From assembly GCF_021462225.1 (NCBI RefSeq), contig NC_061795.1, positions 4,727,001 through 4,791,000 on the forward strand: a stretch of 64,000 nt of DNA. Direction: 5' to 3'. The notes under the pieces are model-generated. The model had not been told where the DNA came from and made no database searches. It was given only the letters and a program-made list of their open reading frames with translations. The translations under genes and the position numbers were made by a program. Positions 45,736 through 57,540 of this stretch are shown here, one piece after another (the first letter of the stretch is position 1; the number at the start of each line of letters is the position of its first letter). The stretch is from Girardinichthys multiradiatus (Eukaryota > Chordata > Actinopteri > Cyprinodontiformes > Goodeidae).

Positions 45736-46508
45736 TTAGTTCCAGCGGTTTGTGCACCGCTCTATGAGTTTCAAGGATGCAGCTAAGCCTCCAGAGCCCC
45801 AGCGTGCAGCCAGGTCTCCAGAACCTCAGCCTGCTGACAAGTCTTCAAAGTCTCAGCTCGACACCAAGACTTTTGACTTTGGACCTGACCCTGAGCCACA
45901 CCCTAAACTAGACTCTAACTCTCAGCCGCCTGACTCCAGGCCAGACTCCAAGCTAGACTCCAGGCCAGACTCCCTGCGGCAAGGTTTCAGGTTTCCAGAG
46001 TTCCAGTCGGGTCCGGGCCTCCAGATCTCCTGCTGCTCGGATGGTCCTTTATGCTCAGCGGCAGTCGATCTGGAGGTTGCTGGAGGCAGGCCTCCAGATC
46101 GGCTGCCGCTCCGATGGTCCTCTACGCTCCGCGGCAAACCTACAGACCACCTGCTTCGAGGGTCCTCCACATTCCGCCGCAGGCCCTACACACTCCTGTT
46201 CAGCTGCCGCAGGCCGTCCAGACTTCTGCCCAGCTGTGATCTGGACGATGGCCGACCTCCTGACCGACGTCCCCAAGGGTCCTCTACACTGCTTGGTCGG
46301 CCTCCCGACAAGACACTTTGCGGGTTCACCTGGTCTCTTTGCCGGCCGTCTGATCGCCTGCTCCTTTGTTGCCAGATTCCTGATTGCCTACTTCTTCATC
46401 ACCGGCATCTTGGACTTCGTTCAGTTGGACTTATGATCTGCCCTTGTGGCCAGTTTTCGTTCGTGCCATGTATTTTAGTTTTTTCCTCTATTAGGTTCTT
46501 TGGGCTCC

Positions 46509-46684
46509 AGTTCCTGTTCAGTTTTGTTGCTTGTAAGTGTTGTGCGTCTTTGTTTTGGACCTGAACGTCTGGCCTGAGAAAACTGGCACTTTCAAGTCCT
46601 CAAATAAATCTATCACAACCTATTATGTAGCTCCCGAGTATCTCCCTGCATTCTAGTCCGACAACACTAACACAAACCCTGACA
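46509..46684 (+). mobile_element. 3' LTR, only the last 176 bases recognisable
   Basis: Aligns without gaps to 44792..44967 and ends CCCTGACA. Upstream of 46509 the match to the 5' LTR is lost, so the 3' LTR is truncated, rearranged or highly diverged. Confidence 0.75.
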
Positions 46685-46689
46685 CACGT

Positions 46690-47064
46690 TCAGTTTTTGT
46701 CAGTCAGTCAGTCAGTCATTTTCTACCGCTTATTCCATAGTGGGTCACGGGGGAGCTGGTGCCTATCTCCAGCAGTCTATGGGCGAAAGGCAGGGTACAC
46801 CCTGGACAGGTCGCCAATCCATCGCAGGGCAACACACATACAACCATGCACACACTCATTCATACACCTAAGGGCAATTTAGAGTTACCAATTAACCTAA
46901 CAGGCATGTCTTTGGACTGTGGGAGGAAGACAGAGTACCCAATGAGAACCCACGCATGCACGGGGAGAACATGCAAACTCCATGCAGAAAGACCCCTGGC
47001 TGAGAATTGAACCCAGGACCTTCTTGCTGCAAGGCAACAGTGCTACCAACTGCGCCACCATGAA
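46690..47064 (-). mobile_element. tRNA-derived SINE, minus strand, near full length
   Basis: On the minus strand the head at about 47062 reads TGGCGCAGTTGGTAGCACTG (A box) and GGTTCAATTC (B box), as in a tRNA. The body passes through AGTTTGCATGTTCTCCCC and GGTTAATTGG to CGACCTGTCCAGGGTGTACC. The tail ends in a GACT-type tandem (46699..46715 CAGTCAGT). Fragments of the same body occur at 50998..51105 and 55235..55442. Confidence 0.82.
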
Positions 47065-47070
47065 GCCCCA

Positions 47071-47192
47071 TGTGTATTTGTGTATTTATGAATGCAACAA
47101 TTGAACCAGAGAGCACTTTTATCACTTTATGCTCAAAGTGATAAAAGTGATCTCTGGCTTAATTGTTGTATGAACAAATGCAAAAATGTGCC
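47071..47192. mobile_element. Foldback element with arms of about 58 bases
   Basis: The inner arms, 47095..47128 and 47135..47168, are complementary with few mismatches around the loop ATGCTC (CAACAATTGAACCAGAGAGC against its partner). Weaker complementarity runs outwards to about 47071 and 47192. It is a small MITE-like hairpin. Confidence 0.6.
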
Positions 47193-47428
47193 TGCGATTT
47201 GTGAGTCAAGGAACAACAAATGAAACCCATCTCCTTATCCCCTCACTGGAGTTGTAAGGCTGGTGCTTGACCACTTTGTTTAAAGTCCTTAAAACGTCTG
47301 ACTTCAGAGTTTTTGTTGTACCGAATACTGCTTTTAGATTAGTGTTAGTAGTAACAGCGGCGACCGTTTTCTGAAGAGCTTTAGCCACGCCAGGGGAGCA
47401 AAATAGTGACATTTTTGGTGTCTCTTTT
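47193..47428. other. Unassigned; minus-strand frame of 75 codons
   Basis: The open frame (47206..47433, minus) has no recognised domain. It lies between two MITE-like elements and is probably not a gene. Confidence 0.3.
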
Positions 47429-48597
47429 GCCACTTTTCCATTGGCTCGATTTGGCTCTACTCGACTCCACTCGGAGCATTTCTATTACTGTTTTCCCGTA
47501 CCAGAACCTACTTTTTTGGTCCCTGGTCCTGAGCAGGTAAGATCGGGGCTACATGTGACATGAACAGACTGCTGTTCACTGATTGGCCATCGGACCAGGA
47601 GAAAGGAAAAGGTTTTCACTGACGTAGTACAGGGAAAAGTTAATAAAATTCAAAGCGACTATAATAATATTAAGGACCACATTTGCTGGAGGTGGTCGAA
47701 TCTAAATAGAATTTTACTATTTAGAAATCATAAACCATGCCTGAAGGCAGAAAGAAAAGAAAAAGGACACAAGCTTTCTGAATTACATGCCTGCTGTAGG
47801 GCGCTGCATTTATTAACATCCTAATCACACATAAAATTAGCTGTTCAGAAGCACAAACATTTCCCCCTAAACACACAAAGCAATACCACCATGAAACAGC
47901 ATGTTGTTTTGGAAATATATTGACTGTCCTTCAGAGAACCAGCATCTGCAGGAGGAGGGAGCAGCTGCCCCTAATTGGACTACTTTCATCGGATCAAACG
48001 GGAGAAACCCGCTGAATCCGCAGAGCACGAATATTCAATATCCAACCTTAAACTAACTTCACAGTGGTTAGAAGTCTGCAGTTTTGCACTTTAAAGTCCT
48101 CGTCTTAGTTATTGCCATGGCTGAGACAAAAATGTCCACATAAAATCCAAAATAGTAACTTTTTCAGGCAAACTGTTGAGCTTCACCAGTCCAGACAGCA
48201 GCATCTCCCCTCTCTGCTTCTCCAGCCACACCCCCCTCACATCAGAACCCCTGAGCTTTGTTTTATGAGTTCTGGCTGGGATGTGGTCCAGACAATTCTC
48301 CCAGTGGATCATTTTATACATGAAAAAACATACGACATTCTTGCATGTACAATAATACAAACAATATTAGTATTTAGTTATTTATGTTTTTTTGTGTTGA
48401 ATTTTTTTTTTTATTGTTTTAAGCAGATTACTTTAATGTCACACAGTAACGTCAATAGCAGCACAGTGCATCACACCGATGACTGAAGGCGGAGCTTCAG
48501 CAGTTAGTGGGTCAGTGCAAACACAACTGGTACCGTACCAATTAGAGCGAAACCGAGTGAAGCGGAGCCAGCCAAAACGAACCAGTTGAAAAGGGGC
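47429..48597. mobile_element. Large MITE-like element with imperfect long inverted ends
   Basis: The left end GCCACTTTTCCATTGGCTCG and the complement of the right end GCCCCTTTTCAACTGGTTCG match, and similarity continues for about 70 bases (TCTACTCGACTCCACTCGG against GGCTCCGCTTCACTCGG). The family with 'CTTTTCCATT...CTCGACTCGGCTC' ends is known from fish. No transposase is seen in 1.17 kb. The superfamily is not certain. Confidence 0.65.
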
Positions 48598-48734
48598 ATA
48601 TGTGGTTCTTGGCAGCGGCTTTGTGCTTCTCACACTTCAAATGGCTCCCAATATCCTTAACCCCATAGTGCAAAGCTTAAAGGTTTTTTTAACAGAATGC
48701 ACCTAGCCTCGTACCGCGGTGGACCGGTGGAGGC

Positions 48735-49025
48735 AGGACAATGCACCATGTCTCAAAATGGTTTCTTAAACATAATGACATTGTAGTTCAATGACCTCCA
48801 CAGTCACGAGGTCTCAATCCAATAGAGCATTTTGTGATGTGGTTTAACAGGAGATACACATCTCGCAACTGTGATGCAATCACGTCCGGGTGGACTAAAA
48901 CCTAGGAGCAAGCTTTCAACACCTTGTTGAATCTATTCCATGAAGAATAAATGCAGTTCTGTAGAAAAAAAGGTGCCCAACCCAGTTTTAGCTAGGTGTA
49001 TGCAACAAAGTGGTTGGTGAGTCTA
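48735..49025 (+). mobile_element. Tc1/mariner family E, 3' fragment
   Basis: GCAGGACAATGCACCATGTC, CAATGACCTCCACAGTCACGAG, CTCAATCCAATAGAGCATTT (PQSPDLNPIEH region) and the end AACAAAGTGGTTGGTGAG match the 3' third of the element at 12886..13904, including the segment deleted there. It is non-coding now. Confidence 0.75.
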
Positions 49026-50997
49026 TACAATAATGGAGATGCACTAATAAGAACATTGTGGTCCTTTTCTAAAAAGAACCACAAAAAAAGTTTTTTTTTA
49101 AAAGTTTTGACCTGGCAATCTCTTGGAGAAGTGAAATTAAAAATGTCCAAAATGTTGTTATTCTTGCCTCCATGTAATGAGTGGTCATTGCTTATAGCAG
49201 ATGTGTAGTAGAGGCAACATCTGGGTGCGTGTGTGATACATGTCACATCATTCTCCGTATGTATCCCCTGGAGAAGACAAATTTATATCATAATTGTGAG
49301 ATTTCCAAATTGTTGCCAGCATTTGCAATTCTGGTACGTTCCATGGCAGACAGAGGTCAAGAGCTCAAAAGCATAAAAACAGAGCAACTTTGTTGTAATA
49401 CATTCAGTCTTTCAGTTATCAGCTGAAAACTGCTCAAGATCAAATCCTCCATTGACAGTTTGACAAAAGGTTCCCTAGGTGGGAGTCGTTACCCTTGATG
49501 TTTTCCATGAAAATGTCAAAAAGGGAAACAAAGATTCCTTAAATCATGCATTAACACTCTAGGGTTGGCATTTTGTTTTCCATGTAAAGGGTTAAGCAGT
49601 TTTCTGATTCTACAAGCCTGGCAGTAATCCCGTAAATGGGATCATTCGCTTGGCAGAGAGGATTTTTGGGGCTAAACCAGTTAGAGCCAATGTGTGTTTG
49701 CATTTTATGTCACTGTATTTTGGAGAAACCATTCAGCAGTATGTTTTATTGCAAATGCTATATTCCCAACCAGGTTCCCCTGGTTCCAACCAGTGGTTGT
49801 ATTAACTGAAAGTTTTCTGTTTTAGACAGTGTTCCTTTTTTTTTTAAACGGTGACAGAAAAACCTGAATGCAACCTGTCATTTTGACAGATTGCAATTCA
49901 CACCCCTGACCACTTTGTGGCAAGTTAGCATATTAATTATCTATTTTCTCACTTGAAGCATGACCTCGTTGGCTTCACTTGACTGGCGAGTGTCTGAAGA
50001 TTTTTTCAAAAAGCCCAATAAAGACGATGGTGTTGATAAATGAGGTGAAAAATTATCCAGTGAAAGATGAAAAAAAAAAGTGTGGGTGCACTATTCAGGT
50101 CTATGCGGACCAGGAGGACGTTGTGAGACTGTTCGTTCAGGCCACAGCAGGTGATCTGCTCATACTTTAAGTGCAGTCCTTTAATTCTATTGTTTATATG
50201 TAGTTACTGGGACCACAGTCAGTGGAGAAAAAGTTACATGTATTCATATGGTTTATGTGGAGTCTCTGTTCAGCTTGATCGGACTGAATATTAATTAAAA
50301 TGAATGAAAATAAATGCTATTGAATGTTTAATTATTATTATTTAAAAAAATTAAGTGATCGGTAAAAATAGATTATGACAGGTTTTTTTTTTTGACCCTG
50401 TCAGTCAAAATCACAGACAACAAAAAAGTCTAACCCAACCTCTGGTTCCAACTGAATGTTACATGAGAAACCTTGTGGATCATTAATACAAAACATGCTA
50501 AAGCCCTGTCACGGCTTTCTTTAAACAAAAGATAAGACAGCAAACGAAAGGTGGCCTGTAGCCACCTGGACTATGACAATGCCAACAAGGAAGCACTAAA
50601 GGTTTTAAACTAAGGAGTTGATGATTGTCCTATGGGCCAGAAAAAACACCAACTTCAGTTTTCGCTTTGATCTTTGGTGTAAGGAACATGTTAACTTCAA
50701 TTGGCTGTAATACCAGCCGCCCACATGGCAAATATACTTACTCTGGAGTGAGCATATGGGAGTAATACAAAACCTGTCATTTGCACCTGGACACCAGTGC
50801 ACACCCTTGCAGTCATGATAACACCACTGCAAATACACCCACACACATATCCAGCGCAGAAGCCTGGTAATTGTACTGACTATAATTAATCAAGGCTTTG
50901 AGAATGTTTGGTTTTATTTAACTATTACAACTTATTTATGCCGAGTTTGAAAAGATTTATAGAAAAGGGTCAATTTTAGACTTTAGCCATTATTCTG
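49026..50997. other. No gene or repeat recognised
   Basis: AT-rich. A 63-codon frame at 49979..50170 was examined and has no recognisable domain. Confidence 0.4.
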
Positions 50998-51105
50998 TCA
51001 TGACCTGGCAACCTGTTCAGAGTGTACCCTGCCTCCCGCCCAATGACTGGAAGGCACCAGCTCCCCTGCAATCATGCAAGGATAAGCAGGAATGGACGGA
51101 CGGAT
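50998..51105 (+). mobile_element. SINE 3' fragment
   Basis: GGCAACCTGTTCAGAGTGTACC to AAGGATAAGCAGGAATGG matches the 3' body of the SINE family at 46690..47064 in the opposite orientation. The tRNA head is absent. Confidence 0.65.
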
Positions 51106-52751
51106 AGGGCAGAACAAAGGATATGGACCAGTAGCAGAAATATCAATAAATCATTTCATGGTAAATCTGCGAGGCGTATGTTTTTCAAGCATCAACGGTT
51201 TAATCTTTTAATCAATATTCCACATCTTGCCAGAATCAAAACATGATCTTTCTTCTAGATGCTGAACACAAAATGCAACATGTAGCAAAACATGCATACG
51301 TACTTAAAAAAACTGTATTGTTATTGCACTGTATACAAGCATGTCTGTTTATAATAACCCCATTTCAATTGTGAATTTGTGCTCTGGGCACAATAGCTCA
51401 AAAGCACCGATAAGTGTGTTGTCATGAAAAAAGAAATTCATGCCGTTGAGGACTTACAACTGAAGCAAAACTCACCATTTCTAAACAATTTCATTTCAAG
51501 ATTCTATACTTTTCTAGATTTTAGAGTTTTACATGTACAAGCAGATTAAAAAAAAAAACTTCACAGAAAGGATGGATGCCACTTTGAATGAATGGGATAG
51601 GAAAATAAATCTGAAAATATTTCAGTAATTTTCTTTCATTATACTTATCAGGACCTGAAAAATACTTCAATCAAATTCTATAATTCTAGACCCCCCTTTC
51701 CAAAACAAATCTGCTTCCAGAGCTCAACAAACCAATGACAAACAAATCTCAACAGTATTACTATCAATGGCCAATGTGCACAGCTTTGGATAAGTGGTAT
51801 TTTAAATATGCTTTAAATGGATTAATCCTGCAGATGTGTTTCCTAAAATAAGCTTCTTCTTAGAGTGGAAGTCCAGCTTTTATTACAAGTTTCCAAGGTT
51901 TGTTTTTCATCTGTTTCTTTCTCACCAACATCTTAAGTGGAGGCAAATCCCTTCACAGTGAGGAAGTGAATGAGCGTCATTGTGGCTTTGCAAGGGATTA
52001 ACCTATTTTAAAGCCCCTTAGAAAGATTTACTAACATTATTCTCATTTTATTTGACATTCCTACCTCCACATACACATGTTGGCTAAAATCGAAATCCCA
52101 AGCCATGAAAAGAATGAAATAAATCTTAAGCTAGAGACATTTTAGGATTGCCTCACTCAAGTCTAACTGCTGGAAAATAAACAATAAGCATGCAGAAATG
52201 ATCTAAATGAAAAGCTGAACATACTTCATCTCTTTTTATCAATGAGTATGGAAACGCTGCCCTTTTTTGTTTTGAAGACACAAAGAATGAGATGACCAAG
52301 ACATGAATCTGAATAACTATGGTCACTAATAAAAGCTTTGGCAGTGAGACACAAACTTTGTTTGTTAGGCTCGGTTTTCTTGATCTTAATCATCATTTTG
52401 CTGAGAATCAACTTGTGGGACAAATGATGGTCCTATTATGGTCCTTTCATGAATCTATTCTATACATCAATTTGGCATTTTCTGTTTATCTGTCTGGTTC
52501 ATGAAAACTGACCACATGTTCTTGGAGAAAATAATACTTCACCTGTCATCTGGTATCCATCCTTGTATGTCCAGCAGAATTGTTGCCATTTACTGATTTT
52601 ATTTTTTTGACAATGTGCCTTGTTTGTTGTCATTTCAGTCATAAGGCTGTAGTTTGAAAGTCTTTGTCTCTGGGTGTGCAGCTGCGCATTAACCCAAAAG
52701 CTGCAAACGCAGGCAAAGCCCTTCTCTGGTGACAATACAATATTTTAAGAC
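51106..52751. other. No gene or repeat recognised
   Basis: AT-rich sequence, only short chance frames. Confidence 0.4.
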
Positions 52752-52920
52752 ATTGTGGGCGCTGCAGTGGCGCAGGGGTAAAGCACGCAACCCATATACA
52801 GAGGCTATTGTCCACATCGCAGCCATTGCAGGTTTGAGTCCTGGCCCCCGTCAACCTCTGCTCCTCTCTGCACTCCATTTCCTGTCCTTCAACTTCAGGG
52901 CCACTAGTGCTATAAAAAAG
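52752..52920 (+). mobile_element. tRNA-derived SINE
   Basis: A box AGTGGCGCAGGGGTAAAGCA and B box GGTTTGAGTCCTG are well kept. Tail words GGGCCACTAGTGCTATAAAA match the copy at 39578..39750. Confidence 0.8.
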
Positions 52921-53026
52921 AATATTCTATGACATCCTGAAGCCTTATTCACTACAATTAAACATCCCACTTTAAACTTACTGATCAGACTTTGTTTTAA
53001 AATTCATCAAACTATCCTTACATATA
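52921..53026. other. Short unassigned spacer
   Basis: Sequence between a SINE and a Tc1 end; nothing recognised. Confidence 0.3.
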
Positions 53027-53640
53027 CAGCAGGTAAAATAAGTATTGAACACAAACTTTATACTGTTAAGAACATGAAATTAACACTAGATGTCAATAGA
53101 GGCCCAAATTATTCACAAATACAAAGAAATCAAAACAAACCGTTTATACATTCAGTCATGTGTAATGAAGTGGAATGGTACATGGAAACACATAAAGAAA
53201 ATTTGAACACAAAGAAAAGGATGTGCAAAAAGGCGTAGAAAGCCAAGGAACCAGCTGGAATTTGTCAATATTTAGAAAGCATTGCTGCTGCTGTGTGCAG
53301 ATTGATGCCAGCTGTAAAAGAGGTTATTCAAAACTAAAGTACTGTTAAGAATGGTACAAATGGTAAAAGAAAGAGAACAAAAGGTTTTGATGCAAAACAT
53401 ACTATTGGCATTGTTTACAGCTAAATGAATGTTGGAGTGAGCACTGTTGAAGGCATAATCTGGAAGAAGAATGAATATTTATCCATGAACCTGCAACAAT
53501 CACATGCCTCTCATTAGATTTCTGAAAAAGAAGGTAATAATGAAAAGTGTTGTCTAAGAGTCTATGAGCACATTCCGAAATGTTCAGAAAGACCTGCGAA
53601 GAGCAGGCATAATTTTTCCAATTAGAACTAAAAGCACTTA
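53027..53640 (+). mobile_element. Tc1/mariner family G, left end and decayed body
   Basis: After a TA at 53025 it begins CAGCAGGTAAAATAAGTATTG, the known end of a teleost Tc1 family, followed by typical words (ATTAACACTAGATGTCAATAG). The body to about 53600 is a plausible but highly diverged transposase relic. The right inverted repeat was not found, so the end is approximate. Confidence 0.55.
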
Positions 53641-53702
53641 AACGCGATGGCCTCTATTCACACTCGCAGTGCAAGAAGTAGAGACTGGCGCAGTATATTT
53701 AA

Positions 53703-54345
53703 GGGTGTATTAACACCAGGAAAGTTCTTTGGTCCGCTAGTTTGGTACGGACCAAAAGCAAACTTTATTTTTTTTCATTTGGTGCGGTTTGTTTTCACAT
53801 TGTACTTTTTGCAAGTGAACTTTTACTTGTAAACAAAGCCACGCGGGTGACAATCATTGCTCCCCATTGGACAGAAATGACGGGGGCGGGACAGAGCACA
53901 GACCCGGAAATGTAGGAAAACAGCTGTAGACGTGCTGCGTGCAGCACCTCTGTTCTGCATATTTATGCCGTTATTACAGCTGCAATATTATTGTGAGGGT
54001 GAAGAGCAGCTCATTCAACACAGACTTCGAGACGTTCCATTTATTATTTTGGAACCCCGTCGGAGAATGCGTGCTGAACGCCAACGTTCTCTACGTGCCT
54101 CGTCTCTACGTGCCTTGTCCCACAACAAGCCAGTAGCGTTTTTATGTCCAAAGAGACATACGCTTTTGTAGTTGGCTCGGATCGGGGCCGGTTTGTATTC
54201 ATACCATAAGCGAACCACACCAGAGTCCGTTTGGAAGCGGACCGAGAACACCTCGAAAAGTGGGTCTCAGTCTGGTTGTTTGGGGAAACAAACTCTGGTC
54301 TGTTCTGTTTAAAGCGAACCAAAAGTGGCAAGTTTAAATACACTC
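53703..54345. mobile_element. PIF/Harbinger-type MITE with TAA duplication
   Basis: Inverted ends GGGTGTATTAAC and (complement of right) GAGTGTATTTAAAC are flanked by TAA at 53700..53702 and 54346..54348, the 3-bp duplication typical of PIF/Harbinger. GGTCCG...GGACC and GCGAACC words are those of a common fish MITE. The 79-codon frame inside (53932..54171) has no DDE motif. Confidence 0.72.
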
Positions 54346-54348
54346 TAA

Positions 54349-55234
54349 GGCATATTACTATGCCTTTAAAAACACTGGGCAAAAAAATATATGAGGTTGC
54401 GACTTGGAAACCTTGTGATTTTCACAACATTTGAATTAAATGAAGGCACAATTGTGTATTTTAAGGCAAATCTCAAACACTGCTACTTCCTGTGACATCA
54501 TGAAAAATGTAAACAAATCAGCCAAGACAGCTGGAAGGGAAAGGCAGGCCTTTACAAGTTTGGTTCATCCTTAGATGCAATTTCCAGATGCCTGAAGGTG
54601 CTACGTTCATCTGTTTAAGTAATTATGCGCAAGCTTACACCATAGCAAATTCCACCCATCAGGAAAGAGATGAGTTCTTGGTCCCAGAGATGAACGTATT
54701 TTAGTATGGAACGTACATTTTAACCCCCAGAACAAAACATTTGCCCTTGTCAATATGCTGGCTGTGTATATGTATATACACTGTGAAACATATCTTGTAC
54801 CAAAATGTGCTGAAAGGTCACAAAGAGGAAGAAGCCATTAATTCAAAAGCAACATAAAAAGAATTATTAGAGTTTGCAAATGCACTAAGGGACAAAGACC
54901 TTAATTTCTGGAGAGATGTCCAGTGGTTGGATGTAGGGCTCCAACTAAAAATTATTTTGCCAACTGAATAATCTGTTGACATTTTTTTTAATCAATCGAT
55001 TAACAATCACAAAGAAAAGCTACCTAATAGGAGATTGTTTACAGAATTTCAACTAGGTGAAGCTAAAACTATGTCACTGGAGGAGTTCTGGATAGAGCAT
55101 ATTTACAGACAAAGGTTTTTCATCTCAAATGCAAAATCTGTATATTTTTTGTGCAGTTTTGGCCCAATTACTGCTCTGAGTGGGTTGTTCTTTCAGCAAG
55201 TTGCATGTTTTAGAGTATGTATACTGCAGTTAAT
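54349..55234. other. No gene or repeat recognised
   Basis: AT-rich. Contains TATGTATATACA near 54769. No coding evidence. Confidence 0.4.
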
Positions 55235-55442
55235 TATTCTTTCATTCATATTCTATACCGCTTATTCCATAGTGGGTCATGGGGGAGCTGGTGCCTATCT
55301 CCAGCAGTCTACGGGCGAGAGGCAGGGGACACCCTGGATAGGTCACCAGTCTATCGCAGGGCAACACAGAGACACACACGGCAAACAACCATGCACACAC
55401 TTATTCACGCTTAAGGGCAACTTAGAGAAACCAATTAACCTA
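55235..55442 (-). mobile_element. SINE fragment, minus strand
   Basis: CCGCTTATTCCATAGTGGGTCA to CCAATTAACCTAACA matches the 3' body of the SINE at 46690..47064. The tRNA-like head is missing, so it is 5' truncated in its own orientation. Confidence 0.75.
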
Positions 55443-57420
55443 ACACCGATTAATTGTTTCAGCCATAGTCAGACAAAAACTGAAGTGTTTTGTGATAATG
55501 ACCATCAATACCTTAAGAGGAAAAAGTGGGAAGCTTGCAGGCCTGAGAAGACCAACCCACTAATCAGCCTGGAAATTGGTCACAATGGGTGTTTTAAATT
55601 CACCCTAAGCATATAGCCAAAATAGTTAAATAAAGTTGTTTAAGAACAACAACGTCAATGGTTTGGAGTGACAAAACCCTGATCTTAATCCCACAGATAA
55701 AAAGATGTAGGCGGGCAAAGCAGCCCACAGATCTCTCAGACTCAGTTACACCAGTTCTGTGAGGTGGAATGGGCCAAATGTCCAGCCAACTATTGTGAGA
55801 TGCTTGTGGAACGAAATCCAAAACATTTTAGTCTAAAAGGCAATTCTACCAAATACTAAGGAAATGTGTGTGAAGATAATAGAAATCTCAATCAAAGAGT
55901 TTGAAATTTAAATATCATGAAACCAACACTGCCGGCTCCTTCCTGCCTGCGTAGCTGCTACAGTTGTTCATAGAGGGAGGTGAAAATATTCCATATCCTC
56001 CATTCCTGCTATGTTCGTTCTGACTGACGGAGCAACTCCATTATGTTTATTAATGAGAACAGTTACACATTCTCCGTGACTACTCCAAACGTCACTGTCG
56101 ACGGACCCGCTTTCCGTCATTCTTCGTCACATTACGTGACAACTCCAATTTTCTGTTCCATTCCAGTCCGTCTTGCTCTGGCCGGGTCAACCAATGTACC
56201 TCTTGCACATGCTTTCTTCAGGCTCCAAGGAACTTGGAGCAGACATATGTTGCATTTGAATGACAGTAATGTAGTAAATTAATATAACTTTTACCTTAAT
56301 GCGTAATGTTTCAGATACGTTTTGAACAGCATTTTTCTACTATTCTTGCCATCTAATGTCAATTGTTACGATGTCTTCTGACATCAAGTGACCTGGACAT
56401 TAACTGTGGATTAGCTATCAGTGTTCTCCGTTTTAATTCATATTATCTATGCCTTTTGTCTGTTCTATCTGAACTACATAGATGGCATTTCTTGATGTAC
56501 CTATCTTGATTAAATATAGGTAACAATTAATTAAGTAGTTTCAAATGAGGCCTTGCAATCAATTTGACAAATTGCTACAGTCACCTTACTCCCACAATTG
56601 TAAGGTTACAGAAGTCTGTGGGTTTTAATTAGTAAGGTGTTCAACTTTGCTAGAGCTCGTTTCAGATGAGCACTGTAGATAATGCTGCAATGGCAGGTAA
56701 ATAAATTTTTTCTCTCAATGTAAGCATCAAGTTACACACTGGCCTTGCAAACTCAAATGTCCCCAACAATGTACAGAGCTAAATGGCAGCAGGTGACTAA
56801 ATCATTGACATGAGAAAACAACTGACTGGGTTAAAGAAGATGCAATTAGTGCCTCCATCATTGAGCAGAAGCATAGAAGGAAAGACTACTGGTTTTGCTA
56901 AAGGTTGTCTGCTTGATTGACAGTACGAGCGGTGGGGGGCTGGAGGTCATGCTGTGCCTTTGGCCTTTACATTACAGGCGGGAGGGAGTTGAGAAAGCTG
57001 CTCCCGGCCCCAACAGCCACAGGTGGGCTTTGTGGTCTGTCATCATGAGTTCTGTGGTGCCAAGATTCTGCTATGTTCCCCTTATCACACAAACAAGAAA
57101 CTAACTTTTCTGTTAATACAGGTGCCCTTTATTGTTGTTATCCTCACTATTGTGTTCGTATGATAAACAACTTTTGTAACAGTGTAGACGGTCAATATGC
57201 CAAAATAATGCATGAAGTAGCAGCAAGGTACAATAGTAAAATGGTCTTGTAAATTCAGGGAAAGTACTTTTAGATGACCACTGAATGTAATAAAAACTAA
57301 AAACCCTAAATGTCTCCAACCTGTACAGTGAACATTTTGTGACCCACCACTTATTTAATCAATTTGGTGCTGATTTAATTTTAGTGTTAAAATTGTTTGG
57401 ACCTCAAGGAATTACATCAG
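55443..57420. other. No gene recognised
   Basis: A GC-richer island at about 56925..57060 contains a 69-codon frame without recognisable domain. The part near 56085..56240 is also GC-richer but has no motif. Confidence 0.35.
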
Positions 57421-57540
57421 CAAGGGCTACTAGGGATTTAAGGGTACACAAAAATCACAGTTCGGTATGTATTCGGGTTTGTCTTGGTTTGGTACGTTTT
57501 CGGTACGCTTGCATCAGGACATAAATACATACAAATTTAT
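57421..57540. repeat. Possible hAT-derived remnant
   Basis: CAGTTCGGTATGTATTCGG and GGTACGTTTTCGGTACGC resemble the end region of a fish hAT family. Too short to be certain. Confidence 0.25.

Larger units (their letters stand above)
44968..46508 (+). mobile_element. Internal region of LTR element, no pol
   Basis: Begins GAATGCGGTGACCC directly after the LTR. No protease, RT, RNase H or integrase motif was seen. An early frame gives LWEYLRHAAERSSSQARKK and then a stop, perhaps a gag relic. Tandem repeats follow at 45294..45356 and 45651..45735. The frame at 45752..46564 (270 codons) is rich in Pro, Ser, Asp and Arg early on, with PDSRPDSKLDSRPDS-type repeats, and runs into the 3' LTR. Codon-like GC richness comes from the repeats; the reading frame is probably not a functional protein. 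The element likely depended on a related autonomous copy. Confidence 0.55.

Noticed and set aside
45752..46564. 270-codon Pro/Ser-rich frame as a host protein
   Set aside because: It lies inside an LTR element, contains tandem repeats and runs into the 3' LTR.
47206..47433. 75-codon minus-strand frame
   Set aside because: Unrecognised, flanked by MITE-like elements, no splice or promoter context.
56895..57104. GC-rich island as an exon
   Set aside because: The frame has no recognisable domain; a putative microexon with AG/GT edges could not be supported.
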